This document shows, piece after piece, positions 10,907-21,769 of a stretch of 64,000 nt of DNA. The DNA comes from Triglochin maritima (taxonomy: Eukaryota > Streptophyta > Magnoliopsida > Alismatales > Juncaginaceae): positions 21,356,542-21,420,541 of the forward strand of contig OY821791.1 in the NCBI GenBank assembly GCA_963682175.1, in the 5' to 3' direction. A model generated the notes under the pieces. That model saw only the letters and a list, made by a program, of their open reading frames with translations, was not told the origin of the DNA and did no database searches. Made by a program: the position numbers and the translations under genes. The stretch's first letter is position 1. Every line of letters starts with the position of its first letter.

Positions 10907-12637
10907 GAGAGCGAGAGAAGGAAGGAGTGGACAAGAGGATAGGAGGGAGATAGAGAATGAAGGAGAAGAGGGAGGGGACGGAGGGATATGAGGAGAGAGA
11001 GGAGGAAGAAGTAGAGAGAGAGAAGTGGAGGAGGAGAGGGAGAAGGGAGGAGAGAGAGAAGAAGAAGGAGAGATTGGACGAGAGAGCGAGAGAATGAGTA
11101 GAGGATAGGGAAGGGAAGGAGGAGAAGAGGGAATAGGGAAGGGAACGAGATAGAGAAGGGAGGGTAGAGGTAGAGAATGAGAATGAGAGGGAGTAGGAGC
11201 GAGAGAGATAGAGGAGGAGAGACGGAACGAGAGAGGAGGAGCGCGATAAGGAGAAGAGAAGGGGAGAGGAGAGGAGGAGAGAAAAGGGGTGAGTGATAAA
11301 ACAGAGATGAGGGAAGAGAAGGGGATAGGAGAGAGAAGAAGAGGGAGAAGGGGAGAGGGGAAGGTAGAGGGAGAAAGAGAAGAGGTGCAAGGAAGGGAAG
11401 GGGGAGATAGAGAGAGAACGTGTTCCCCCTCCTTCTCATCTTCCCCGTCCTTCCCTTCTCTCTATCCCCTCTCTTCCTATCCTTCTCCCCCTCTCGCTCC
11501 TCGCTTCCTTCTCTCCTTGTCAGGATAACGAGAAGGGTGGAGAGATAGAGAAGGACAGAGGAGATGGAGAAGAGAGAGTAGAGAGAGAAGGGGAGAGGGG
11601 AAAATGGAGAAGCGAGCGACAGAAGGAGAGGGAGAGAGTAGAAGGAGAGAGGTAGAGGGACAAGGAGAGATGGAACGAGTGAGAAGGAGAAGAGAAATTG
11701 GATAAGAGGGAGAACGAGAGAGAATGAGAAAAGGAGAAGCGGGAGAAGAGGGGAGAGAGAGAAAGAGAGAGAGGGATAATAGGGAGAGGGCGGAGAGAAG
11801 AAGGAGAGGGGGAGAAGAAGGAGACGAAGAGAAGGAGAAGAGGGAGGAGGAGGGGAGAGGTAGGCAAGAGTAGAGAGAGGGAGAAAAGAGAGAGAGGGGA
11901 AAGGGAGAGCGAGAACGAGAGATCGAGAAGGGATACTGGAGACATGAGGATAAGAGAGAAGGAAGAGGGAGAGAGGAGGAGAATAGAGAAGAGGAGAGAG
12001 GAGGAGAGATGGGAAATGGACAGAAACGGAGAAACGAGAGAAGTAGAGGGAGAATGAGAGAGGACAGATAAGAAGGAAGAGAGAGTGCGAGAGGAGGGAG
12101 TGGACAAGAGGATAGGAGGGAGATAGAGAATGAAGGAGAAGAGGGAGGGGACGGAGGGATATGAGGAGAGAGAGGGGGAAGAAGTGGACAGAGCGAAGTG
12201 GAGGAGGAGAGGGAAAAGGGAGGAGAGAGAGAAGAAGAAGGAGAGATTGGACGAGAGAGCGAGAGAATGAGTAGAGGATAGAGAAGGGAGGGAGGAGAAG
12301 AGGGAATAGGGAAGGGAACGAGATAGAGAAGGGAGGGTAGGGGTAGAGAATGAGAATGAGAGGGAGTAGAAGCGAGAGAGATAGAGGAGGAGAGACGGAA
12401 CGAGAGAGGAGGAGGGCGATAAGGAGAAGAGGAGGGGAGAGGAGAGGAGGAGAGAAAAGGGGTGAGTGACAAAACAGAGATGAGGGTAGAGAAGGGGATA
12501 GAAGAGAGAAGAAGAGGGAGAAGGGGAGAGGGGAAGCTTGAGGGAGAAAGAGAAGAGGTGCAAGGAAGGGAAGGGGGAGATAGAGAGAGAACGTGTCCCC
12601 CTTCCTTCTCATCTTCCCCGTCCTTGCCTTCTCTTTA
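10907..12637 (+). repeat. GA-rich satellite array, purine strand on +, continuing after LINE copy 1
   Basis: Same monomer as at 2442-9913, with its anchor at 11518. It ends inside an opposite-polarity block at about 12600-12637, where the array turns over. Monomers here show slightly more single-base differences than those at 4000-9000. Confidence 0.93.
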
Positions 12638-12660
12638 TCCCTTCTCGCTCTCCCTTTCCC
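12600..12660. other. First orientation switch of the satellite array
   Basis: The purine monomer runs into its usual pyrimidine block (CCTTCTCATCTTCCCCGTCC). Instead of leaving the block through the anchor TGTCAGGATAAC, it joins pyrimidine-strand monomer sequence (TCTCGCTCTCCCTTTCCCC, the complement of the normal purine part) at about 12637-12645. From here to about 26465 the + strand is pyrimidine. Confidence 0.85.
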
Positions 12661-15600
12661 CTCCCTCTACTCTTGCCTACCCCTCCCCTCCTCCTCCCTC
12701 TTCTCCTTCTCTTCGTCTCCTTCTTCTCCCCCTCTCCTTCTTCTCTCCGCCCTCTACCTCTCTCCTTCTACTCTCTGCCTCTCCTTCTCTCGCTCGCTTC
12801 TCCATTTTCCCCTCTCCCCTTCTCTCTCTACTCTCTCTTCTCCATCTCCTCTCTCCTTCTCTATCTCTCCACCCTTCTCGTTATCCTGACAAGGAGAGAA
12901 GGAAGCGAGGAGCGAGAGGGGGAAAAGGATAGGAGGAGAGGGGATAGAGAGAAGGGAAGGACGGGGAAGATGAGAAGGAGGGGGAACACGTTCTCTCTCT
13001 ATCTCCCCCTTCCCTTCCTTGCACCTCTTCTCTTTCTCCCTCTACCTTCACCTCTCCCCTTCTCCCTCTTCTTCTCTCTCCTATCCCCTTCTCTTCCCTC
13101 ATCTATGTTTTATCACTCACCCCTTTTCTCTCCTCCTCTCCTCTCCCCTTCGCTTCTCCTTATCGCCCTCCTCCTCTCTCGTTCCGTCTCTCCCCCTCTA
13201 TCTCTCTCGCTCCTACTCCCTCTCATTCTCATTCTCTACCTCTACCCTCCCTTCTCTATCTCGTTCCCTTCCCTATTCCCTCTTCTCCTCCTTCCCTTCT
13301 CTATCCTCTACTCATTCTCTCGCTCTCTCGTCCAATCTCTCCTTCTTCTTTTCTCTCTCCTCCCTTCTCCCTCTCCTCCTCCACTTCGCTCTCTCCACTT
13401 CTTCCTCCTCTCTCTCCTCATATCCCTCCGTCCCCTCCCTCTTCTCCTTCATTCTCTATCTCCCTCCTATCCTCTTGTCCACTTCCTCCTTCTCTCGCTC
13501 TCTCTCTTCCTTCTTATCTGTCCTCTCTCCTTCTCCCTCTACTTCTCTCGTTTCTCCGTTTCTCTCCCTTTCCCATCTCTCCTCCTCTCTCCTCTTCTCT
13601 ATTCTCCTCCTCTCTCCCTCTTCCTTCTCTCTTATCCTTTTTTCTCCACTCTCCCTTCTCGATCTCTCGTTCTCGCTCTCCCTTTCCCCCCTCTCTCTTT
13701 TCTCCCTCTCTCTACTGTTGCCTACCTCTCCCTTCCTCCTCCCTCTTCTCCTTCTCTTCGTCTCCTTCTTCTCGCCATCTACTTCTTCTCTCCGCCCTCT
13801 CCCTCTTATCCCACTCTCTTTCTCTCTCTCCCCTCTTCTCCCGCTTCTCCTTTTCTGATTCTGTCTCGTTCTCCCTCTTATCCACTTTCTCTTCTCCTTC
13901 TCACTCGTTCCATCTCTCCTTGTCCCTCTACCTCTCTCCTTCTACTCTCTCCCTCTCCTTCTCTCGCTGGCTTCTCCATTTTCCCCTCTCCCCTTCTCTC
14001 TCTACTCTCTCTTCTCCATCTCCTCTCTCCTTCTCTATCTCTCCACCCTTCTCGTTATCCTGACAAGGAGAGAAGGAAGCGAGGAGCGAGAGGGGGAGAA
14101 GGATAGGAAGAGAGGGGACAGAGAGAAGGGAAGGACGGGGAAGATGAGAAGGAGGGGAAACACGTTCTCTCTCTTTCTCCCTCTACCTTCCCCTCTCCCC
14201 TTTTCCCTCTTCTTCTCTCTCCTATCCCCTTCTCTTCCCTCATCTCTGTTTTATCACTCACCCCTTTTCTCTCCTCCTCTCCTCTCCCCTTCTCTTCTCC
14301 TTATCGCCCTCCTCCTCTCTCGTTCTCTCTCTCATCCTCTATCTCTCTCGCTCCTACTCCCTCTCATTCTCATTCTCTACCCCTACCCTCCCTTCTCTAT
14401 CTCGTTCCCTTCCCTATTCCCTCTTCTCCTCCTTCCCTTCTCTATCCTCTACTCATTCTCTTGCTCTCTCGTCCAATCTCTCCTTCTTCTCTCTCTCCTC
14501 CCTTCTCCCTCTCCTCCTCCACTTCGCTCTCTCCACTTCTTCCTCCTCTCTCTCCTCATATCCCTCCGTCCCCTCCCTCTTCTCCTTCATTCTCTATCTC
14601 CCTCCTATCCTTTTGTCCACTCCCTCCTTCTTTTGCTCTCTCTTCCTTCTTATCTGTCCTCTCTCCTTCTCCCTCTACTTCTCTCGTTTCTCCGTTTCTC
14701 TCCCTTTCCCATGTCTCCTCCTCTCTCCTCTTCTCTATTCTCCTCCTCTCTCCCTCTTCCTTCTCTCTTATCCTCTTTTCTCCACTCTCCTTTCTCGATC
14801 TCTCGTTCTCGCTCTCCCTTTCCCCTCTCTCTCTTTTCTCCCTCTCTCTACTCTCGCCTACCTCTCCCCTCCTCCTCCCTCTTCTCCTTCTCTTCGTCTC
14901 CTTCTTCTCGTCATCTACTTCTTCTCTCCGCCCTCTCCCTCTTATCCCACTCTCTTTCTCTCTCTCCCCTCTTCTCCCGCTTCTCCTTTTCTGATTCTGT
15001 CTCGTTCTCCCTCTTATCCACTTTCTCTTCTCCTTCTCACTCGTTCCATCTCTCCTTGTCCCTCTACCTCTCTCCTTCTACTCTTTCCCTCTCCTTCTCT
15101 CACTCGCTTCTCCATTTTCCCCTCTCCCCTTCTCTCTCTACTCTCTCTTCTCCATCTCCTCTCTCCTTCTCTATCTCTCCACCCTTCTCGTTATCCTGAC
15201 AAGGAGAGAAGGAAACGAGGAGAGAGAGGGGGAGAAGGATAGGAAGAGAGGGGATAGAGAGAAGGGAAGGACGGGGAAGATGAGAAGGAGGGGGAACACG
15301 TTCTCTCTCTATCTCCCCCTTCCCTTCCTTGCACCTCTTCTCTTTCTCCCTCTACCTTCCCCTCTCCCCTTCTCCCTCTTCTTCTCTCTCCTATCCCCTT
15401 CTCTTCCCTCATCTCTGTTTTATCACTCACCCCTTTTCTCTCCTCCTCTCCTCTCCCCTTCTCTTCAGCTTATCGCCCTCCTCCTCTCTCGTTCCGTCTC
15501 TCCCCCTCTATCTCTCTCGCTCCTACTCCCTCTCATTCTCATTCTCTACCTCTACCCTCCCTTCGCTATCTCGTTCCCTTCCCTATTCCCTCTTCTCCTC

Positions 15601-15840
15601 CTTCCCTTCTCTATCCTCTACTCATTCTCTCGCTCTCTCGTCCAATCTCTCCTTCTTCTTCTCTCTCTCCTCCCTTCTCCCTCTCCTCCTCCACTTCGCT
15701 CTCTCTACTTCTTCCTCCTCTCTCTCCTCATATCCCTCCGTCCCCTCCCTCTTCTCCTTCATTCTCTATCTCCCTCCTATCCTCTTGTTTACTCCCTCCT
15801 TCTCTTGCTCTCTCTTCCTTCTTATCTGTCCTCTCTCCTT
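12638..15840 (-). repeat. GA-rich satellite array, inverted (pyrimidine on +)
   Basis: The same monomer read from the other strand. Anchors (CCTGACAAGG side) are at 12885, 14059 and 15195, spacing 1174 and 1136. The ~100-bp blocks now appear as purine stretches on the + strand (for example 12891-12985). The first inverted monomer lacks a large internal part: 12760-12800 jumps between distant monomer positions. Confidence 0.93.
15826..15840. repeat. Target-site duplication of LINE copy 2, left side
   Basis: CTGTCCTCTCTCCTT, 15 bp, repeated exactly at 21755-21769 on the other side of the LINE. Removing the LINE and one copy restores the normal satellite reading CTTATCTGTCCTCTCTCC followed by TTCTCCCTCTAC. 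Confidence 0.93.
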
Positions 15841-16011
15841 TTTTTTGCAAAGCAAAAGGGAGGCTTAGCCTCTAATTTTATAAATAAATGGGTGTTTACA
15901 ACCTACAAAACTTGACAAGTTTGTTCGCGGGTTTAAGCCATGTGCAAAAACAGGCCACTACTACTAAGTGTGACATTCATGAGTTACATCATTTGATAAG
16001 GAATTTCAGAC
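15841..16011 (-). other. LINE copy 2 3' untranslated region and A tail
   Basis: Minus-strand sequence after the ORF2 stop, ending in TTTTGCTTTGC and a short A tail. The terminus matches LINE copy 1, but the A tail is shorter (about 8). Confidence 0.75.
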
Positions 16012-19000
16012 CTAACTCCACGTTTCTACAAATCTCTTGTAATCCTCCTCGTGCTTGGCAATATCCTTCACTTTGTCTCCCGTACACCGGATAGTATCCT
16101 TAATAGTTTCACATATATCCACCGGTTTCTTTGCTTCCCCTTCAAAGATTCGTCGATTGCGTTCTTGCCAACATTCGTGTATCATGGCGTTGAAAGCCCA
16201 TTTCCTCTCTAGTCTTTCAAGGCACCCTCCTCTTGCGTGCATGATGCGATTTGCTTCTCCCAGAAGCGTGCTAGCAATGCCGGGGCTGATATGTAAGCAT
16301 GTGAGGAGGCCTCCCCAAACCGCTCTAGTGAATGAACAATGCCAAACAAGTGTTCCACATCCTCCTCCATGGTTGCACAAAGAGCACAAACCGGGTCAAG
16401 TTTTGCTCCCCTTTGGTTCATGAGTTTCTTAGTGAGGAGTCGACCCCTCATTGCTCTCCAAGCCGTGAGGGCGTGCTTGGGAATGCCATGCTTGTGCCGC
16501 ACCATGTCCCCCCAACTAATCTTGATTCCCGGCGGCTTTACCCATGTCCACACCTCTTTCATGTCGAGAGTACCATCCTTACCATTTGATCTCACCGGTT
16601 TGTCCATCCCACCTCGAATGGGGATATTCTTAATCTTCACCCATAGTGTCTCCATAGCACTAGAACGAGGATATGGAAGCCGCCACTCTCCCTCCTCAAT
16701 GAAAAACAAAACCTTGGTAGCCCATGGACTCCTAAGTCGTAGTGTAGCCGCTCTCCCCAAGCTTCAACTTGGAAAGGGTCCCCGCACCATGGATATTTAA
16801 AGAAGCGGATGTCCTCCCCATTTCCCACCTTGTAATGAATATTCCTTCTTGCCACCTCTCGAACTCAGAGAATCCCACGCCAAGCCCATGAGGAGGAGGC
16901 CGGTGGTCTTGCTTTCCAAATGGAGCGGTTCTTTAAGTATTTATGCCGTATACATTTCACCCATAACGAGTTCCCACCTTCCACCACAAGCCAAAAAAGT
17001 CGAAGTAGTCCTACATCATTCCATTCCGTGAGCTTCTTAAGGCCAAGCCCGCCTTCACTTTTGGGGGTGCAAACATCCTTCCAAGCTACCGCCACCCATT
17101 TCTTTGGCCCACCCCAAATAAAGTGACTCATGAGACCATCCAATTCGTGAAGTACCTTCCGGGGAATCATGAACGCGGAAGTCCAATATATGCTAAGTGA
17201 GACAAGCACACTCCTCACAAGCTCTACTCGACCGGCTATGGCGAGGAAATTTTGTTGCCAAGTGCTCAACCGGGCCTTCACTTTATTAATAAGCGCTCCA
17301 CAATGACTCCTCCCCATCCGACCCGAGAATAGAGGGAGTCCAAGGTAGACAACCGGGAACTCCATGCGTTCCATCCCAAGGTGCTCAACAATCCACTCTC
17401 CATATGGCACTTCCCCTCCCATGAAAATTTGACTTTTTGAAGCACTAAATCTCAGCCCCGAGCACGCCTTGAAGTCATCGAGGACCATCTTGATTCCTTG
17501 GCCATTGTCCTTCGTTGCCCTCGCAAATAATAGTACATCATCGGCAAACAACAAGTGAGATACAAATGTGTCACCACACGCAAGGGGCTCGATTCTTCTT
17601 TCCTCCACCGCTAACTTCACCATCTCACTCAAGACCTCCATGCACAAAACAAACAAGTAAGGTGGCAAGGGGTCACCTTGCCTCAAGCCATTGGCCGCAC
17701 GAAAAGGTTTCGAATTTGCTCCATTGACCGTAACAACAAAGGAGGCTTCCACACATGCCATGACAATCTTTCTCCACTTATCCGGAAACCGAAATCTCAG
17801 CATCACTTGATCTAAGAACTCCCATGAGATGGAGTCATAAGCTTTCCGAATGTCCAACTTGATGCACATACGTCCCCTACCTTTAGCAAGGTGAAGGTTG
17901 TGGCATAGCTCGTGCGCAAGGAGGATGTTATCCCTGATTCTTCTTCCTTGAACAAAGGCGCTTTGAGTTTCCCCCACAAGCTTTGGTAACAAGCCCTTCA
18001 ACCGGTTTGCGAGCACCTTTGCAATGAATCTATACATCATGTTGCACAATGCAATAGGTCGGAAGTCTTCTACCTTCATGGGTGTCATCTTCTTTGGAAT
18101 TAAAGTGATGGACGTATAGTTCATTTGTGCCAACATCTTCCCATTACTCAAACATGAATCCACGGCTTTGAACACATCCTTCTTGATTATCCCCCAAGCC
18201 GCCTTGAAGAATTTAGCATTGAACCCATCCGGACCCGGTGCCTTATCCACATTTGCGTTCAACACCACATCCTCTAACTCCTTCATGTCCAATTTCCGAA
18301 CTAAGCTCTCTCCCTCCCTCGGATGTAGTTGGGGCAAGATAATGGATGTCATGAGGGGTTGTACCTGAAAACCATTAGCAAACAAATTAGCAAAAAACCG
18401 CCGGAAGGCCTCCCGGATCTCACTTTCCTCCTCGAGAATAAGCTCTCCCTCACACACTCTCCTCACTTTATTGGTGGCTCTCCTCACTCTTAGGTGCGCA
18501 TGAGAGAACCTTGTGTTCCGGTCACCCTCCTTTAACCACTTAACTCGCGACTTTTGCCGAATAATAGATTCCTCTCGCTCAAGAACTCGATGCAACTCCT
18601 CTTTTGCCTTCACCTCAGCTTGTGCAAGAGAGTTATCCCATGGAGAGGCCAGCCTTAGCCTCCGCACCTCCGCAAGGTTTGAAGTGGCGTTACCCACCAT
18701 GTTGGCGACATTTCCAAACTTCACACCACTCCAACTTTTAAGTGCTTCTTTCACCTCTTGCAACTTTGCAACCACTCTAAACATTGGTGTACCGTTGATT
18801 AATGTTGCCCAAGCCCCCTTTACCACCTCACAAAACTCCTCGTGCTCCACCCAATGATTCTCAAAACGAAACATTCTCTTCTTCCGAGACCCTTGCCCCT
18901 CCGTTTTCATTGTAAGCATAGTGTGATCACTTAAGTCCTTCTCCCCCACAATGTAGAACGTCTCCGGGAAAGCTTCAAGCCATGCATTTCTCATCAATAT

Positions 19001-19598
19001 GCGATCGATCTTGGTTTCAATGCGTGCACTTCCTTCGGATGAGTTTGACCACGTAAATTCCCTTCCCACCGAGGGTATTTCAAGGAGTTGGAGTGCGTCG
19101 ACACACTCATTGAACTCCCTTGTTGCAACCCCATTCATTTCGCCCCCTCCACATTTTCACTCGCCCTTCGGATGCAATTGAAATCCCCCCCACAATCCAA
19201 GGCTTGGCGTCACTTGGAGCAATGGATGCAAGGTCCTTCCACAATGCCCTCCTATCCATGTGCGCGTTTGCCCCATAAATTGCCAAGAATTCGAAATCAA
19301 CTCCTTCCTTTTTCATTCTCCCTTGGAAGTGAAGTACTTGTGTGGTTTCGAAAGTGACGTTGAGATCAACAAGATTGGCGTTCCAAAGTACTAAAATTCT
19401 GCCGGAATCCTCAATTTCACTATTTGCTACCCATGCATGTGGCCAAATTACACGCTTGAACTTTGCTAGCCTCTTGAATTTGACTTTGTGCTCAAGAAGG
19501 CATATCACCTCCGGTTGAAGCTCCTTTATTCGACCCCTAATCATGAGGGCACGGCCGGGTCCATTTGCACCGCGCACATTCCACACTAGTAGATTCAT
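16012..19598 (-). pseudogene. LINE copy 2 ORF2 (endonuclease plus reverse transcriptase), several lesions
   Basis: It starts MNLLVWNVRGANGPGRA, the usual N-terminus of an APE-type endonuclease, with a catalytic Glu in CLLEHKVK and DLSDH at the domain end. The GDFNC motif is split by a one-base loss in a G run at about 19184-19191 (7 G's where 8 keep the frame). The frame then runs from before 19138 to 16865 and holds the reverse transcriptase: YTSITLIPKK, DFRPIALCN, QSAFVQGR, KLDIRKAYDSISW, GLRQGDPLPPYLF and the catalytic LLFADDVLLFA. A TGA at 16865-16867 follows AWRGIL. Further frame changes lie near 16700-16715 (T run) and 16345-16350 (one T missing before HCSFTRAVW in the zinc region CALC...HLF). 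The product would nick DNA and copy LINE RNA, but as read it cannot be made. Confidence 0.9.
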
Positions 19599-19707
19599 GG
19601 ATTTAAGGTGTAGGGATAAGCCCCTTTACCTCCCTTCGTGTTCTTTTGTTGCACCAACCCTTTCTCTCGTATTGCTTTAAATAACTCGGGTTGTGGTGAG
19701 ATGGAAT

Positions 19708-21630
19708 CTAAGTCCACCGGTGGTGGGGGGGGGAGCCTTTCCTCCTCGGATTTCTCTTACTAGCTAACTCGGTGGCCATCTCCTTCCCATGGTCCTCCAT
19801 TATACTTTCCAAGGCCTTGAACTTTCCTTCATTAGTCCATGCAACCTTGCGCACTACCTCCTTGTCCTTCCTCACACGTTTAGGTGATTCCCACGAGCCT
19901 TCTTCTCTCATTTGTGAAATTAATGCTCTTGAGCTCACTTGATCTTCCACTTCGTGCATGGGAGGTAAATTGCACTCCATATTCTCCATATTCTCTCCAT
20001 GTACGTGACTTGCATGTGTTTCCCTCCCTTCCTTTCCATTATTTCGAAATTGCTCCACTAATGCACCTTTCACGTGTGCTTCACACATGATTTCCTTATT
20101 TGCACCCTCCTTTGCTAGTGGAACTAGAAAGTGCTCTTGGTCCCCCTTGTTTTCACTCCCTCCATCACGTGATGCATCCTTATTGGCCCATTTGAATCTA
20201 GACTTCTCATCCCTCTCCTCATTGGTTCTTCCAAGAGCAAAACACCCACTCACCTTTTGTGTGTCATTGCTTTTGTCTTTGTCTTCTTGTCGACATGGCG
20301 TATTTTTGTTTGTCCCTCCTCCTTGGGCTCCAAAGCTTTCCTCCCTCAGTTCACGTGGCACTTCCTCATATGTCTCCTCAAGAGAAACACAAGATGTTAC
20401 TCTCTCCCTCATGCTTCCCTCCAACATTTCCCTCCTACTCCCACTTCCATGTGTCATGTCCCCCTTTGCCCTTGCCTCCACTTCATCCTCACCCCCCTCC
20501 ACGTCACCCTCTCCCTCCTCCACGTCCCCTTCTTCCCCGTCCACGTCATCATCTCTAACCCCTTTCCTCTCCTCGTTTCCACCCATGGCCCCTCGCCGGC
20601 CCTCTTCCACTTCGATCCCGAGGGCACCCATCCCTTCCTCTTCTACTTCTACTACCTCTCCTACTTCCCCATGGACGGGACCCATGCGACCACTAGCTTT
20701 CCCACCCTTCCGCTTAACTTCTACCCATTGTTCCACCGGTTTGAGTGTGGGAACAACCTTTTCGAACCTAGTAGGCACCTTCTTTCTTGGACACTTCTCC
20801 TTCTCATGCCCAAACTCCATACACTCGTGACAATACCCGGGTCTTCATTCATATTCAACATAAACACGTTGTGTCTCTCCTTCCTCGACTTGAACTTCAA
20901 CCCAACTAGGATTGTGAAAATCGTGAGTTACCTCAATACAAACTCTAGCAAATGCCAACCTTCGGCCGGAAGCGGTTTGTTCATCCATGTACAATGGCCT
21001 CCCAAGTACACTGGCAATATTGCTCAAAGGTTTTTGTGCCCAAAACTTGAGGTCGAGTTCTGGCAATCTAACCCATATTGGAACCGTTGTGATGTTTGCA
21101 CGTTTCAAGATGACATCCGGTGCCCAAGCTTGGACCACTAATGGGGAGCCCTTGACAAACCACGGCCCTCCCTCTAGCACCCTCTTCCTATCTTCCGCAA
21201 GTGTGAAACGAAATAACAAGAAGCCTTGGCTTCTCTTAATCACTTCCATGCCGCCAACTAAACTCCACACCCTTTGGAGATGCTTCTCCAATGTCGGCAA
21301 ATGGGGTCTAAAAGCAATGAAATACCCAACAAGAACCTTGTACCACTTCTTTAGGGATTCGACAACTTCGACTTTAGAACAAAAGGCTACCTTCTCCCCT
21401 CCTTTGATAGTCGGTTGGATGAATTCTAGGACCGTGGAGGGCCCATTACTTGCTTGAAAAAGGTCGGACCACTTCCTTGGGGGAGACGTGACACTCCCTA
21501 GATGTGGTACGTGAGCTTCCTCCTCCACTTCCGAGTTTGGAGCTTGCTGCCTTGCGTGATGGGGATCTTTGTTTGTGCCACAGGCACCATCTTGTTGTTG
21601 CAATCGTGTAGAGCTAGTCGTAGGAGCCAT
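19708..21630 (-). pseudogene. LINE copy 2 ORF1 (nucleic-acid-binding protein), one nonsense mutation
   Basis: A 641-codon frame starting MAPTTSSTRLQQQDG. Residues ~45-260 form the conserved plant LINE/DUF4283-type region: WSDLFQ, EVVESLKKWYKVLVGYFIAFRP, GFLLFRF, VLEGGPWFVKG, WVRLPELDLKFW, LGRPLYMD, ASGRRLAFARVC. It is followed by a CCHC knuckle (CHECMEFGHEKEKC). Between them a TGA at 20845-20847 replaces the Trp codon present in LINE copy 3 (EYE then W); the frame is otherwise open to 19708. The C-terminal half is acidic and low complexity (GEVGEVVEVEEEG and similar). ORF1 protein coats LINE RNA and chaperones it. A single G-to-A change on the coding strand explains the stop. Confidence 0.88.
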
Positions 21631-21754
21631 TTTGGTGTAAAAATCGCGAGTTTTGGTGGAGAAACGAGGGTGGAGAGCAAAGGAGAACCTAGGTTCCCCA
21701 TGCGCACACCCCAGAGCTTCTCTCTCCTCTCATGACTTTTTCCTCTCCTCCTCT
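21631..21754 (-). promoter_or_regulatory. LINE copy 2 5' untranslated region
   Basis: About 124 bp between the left end of the element (minus-strand sense) and the ORF1 ATG at 21630. LINEs carry an internal promoter here, but I see no recognisable core element. Its first ~24 bases (AGAGGAGGAGAGGAAAAAG on the minus strand) are purine-rich, so the exact border with satellite was set by the target-site duplication. Confidence 0.55.
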
Positions 21755-21769
21755 CTGTCCTCTCTCCTT
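21755..21769. repeat. Target-site duplication of LINE copy 2, right side
   Basis: Exact 15-bp repeat of 15826-15840. Confidence 0.93.

Larger units (their letters stand above)
15841..21754 (-). mobile_element. LINE copy 2, full-length L1-type element (about 5.9 kb)
   Basis: A complete-length LINE on the minus strand bounded by a perfect 15-bp duplication. Reading the minus strand: about 124 bp of 5' untranslated sequence, ORF1 (21630-19708), a ~108-bp spacer, ORF2 (19598-16012), a ~165-bp 3' untranslated region and a short A tail (T run at 15841-15846 plus two shared T's). The order and domains are those of plant L1-type LINEs. Both ORFs carry inactivating changes, so the copy is not autonomous as read. 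It sits in the inverted part of the satellite, with its sense strand on the purine strand of the array. Confidence 0.95.

Noticed and set aside
2318..15200. Very long open frames (up to about 1500 codons) rich in Leu, Ser and Pro, or in Arg, Glu and Gly, across the satellite
   Set aside because: CT-only sequence cannot contain stop codons, so long frames arise automatically on the pyrimidine strand. Several frames are open at once, they follow the tandem repeat, and they change with array orientation. No domain or start context supports translation.
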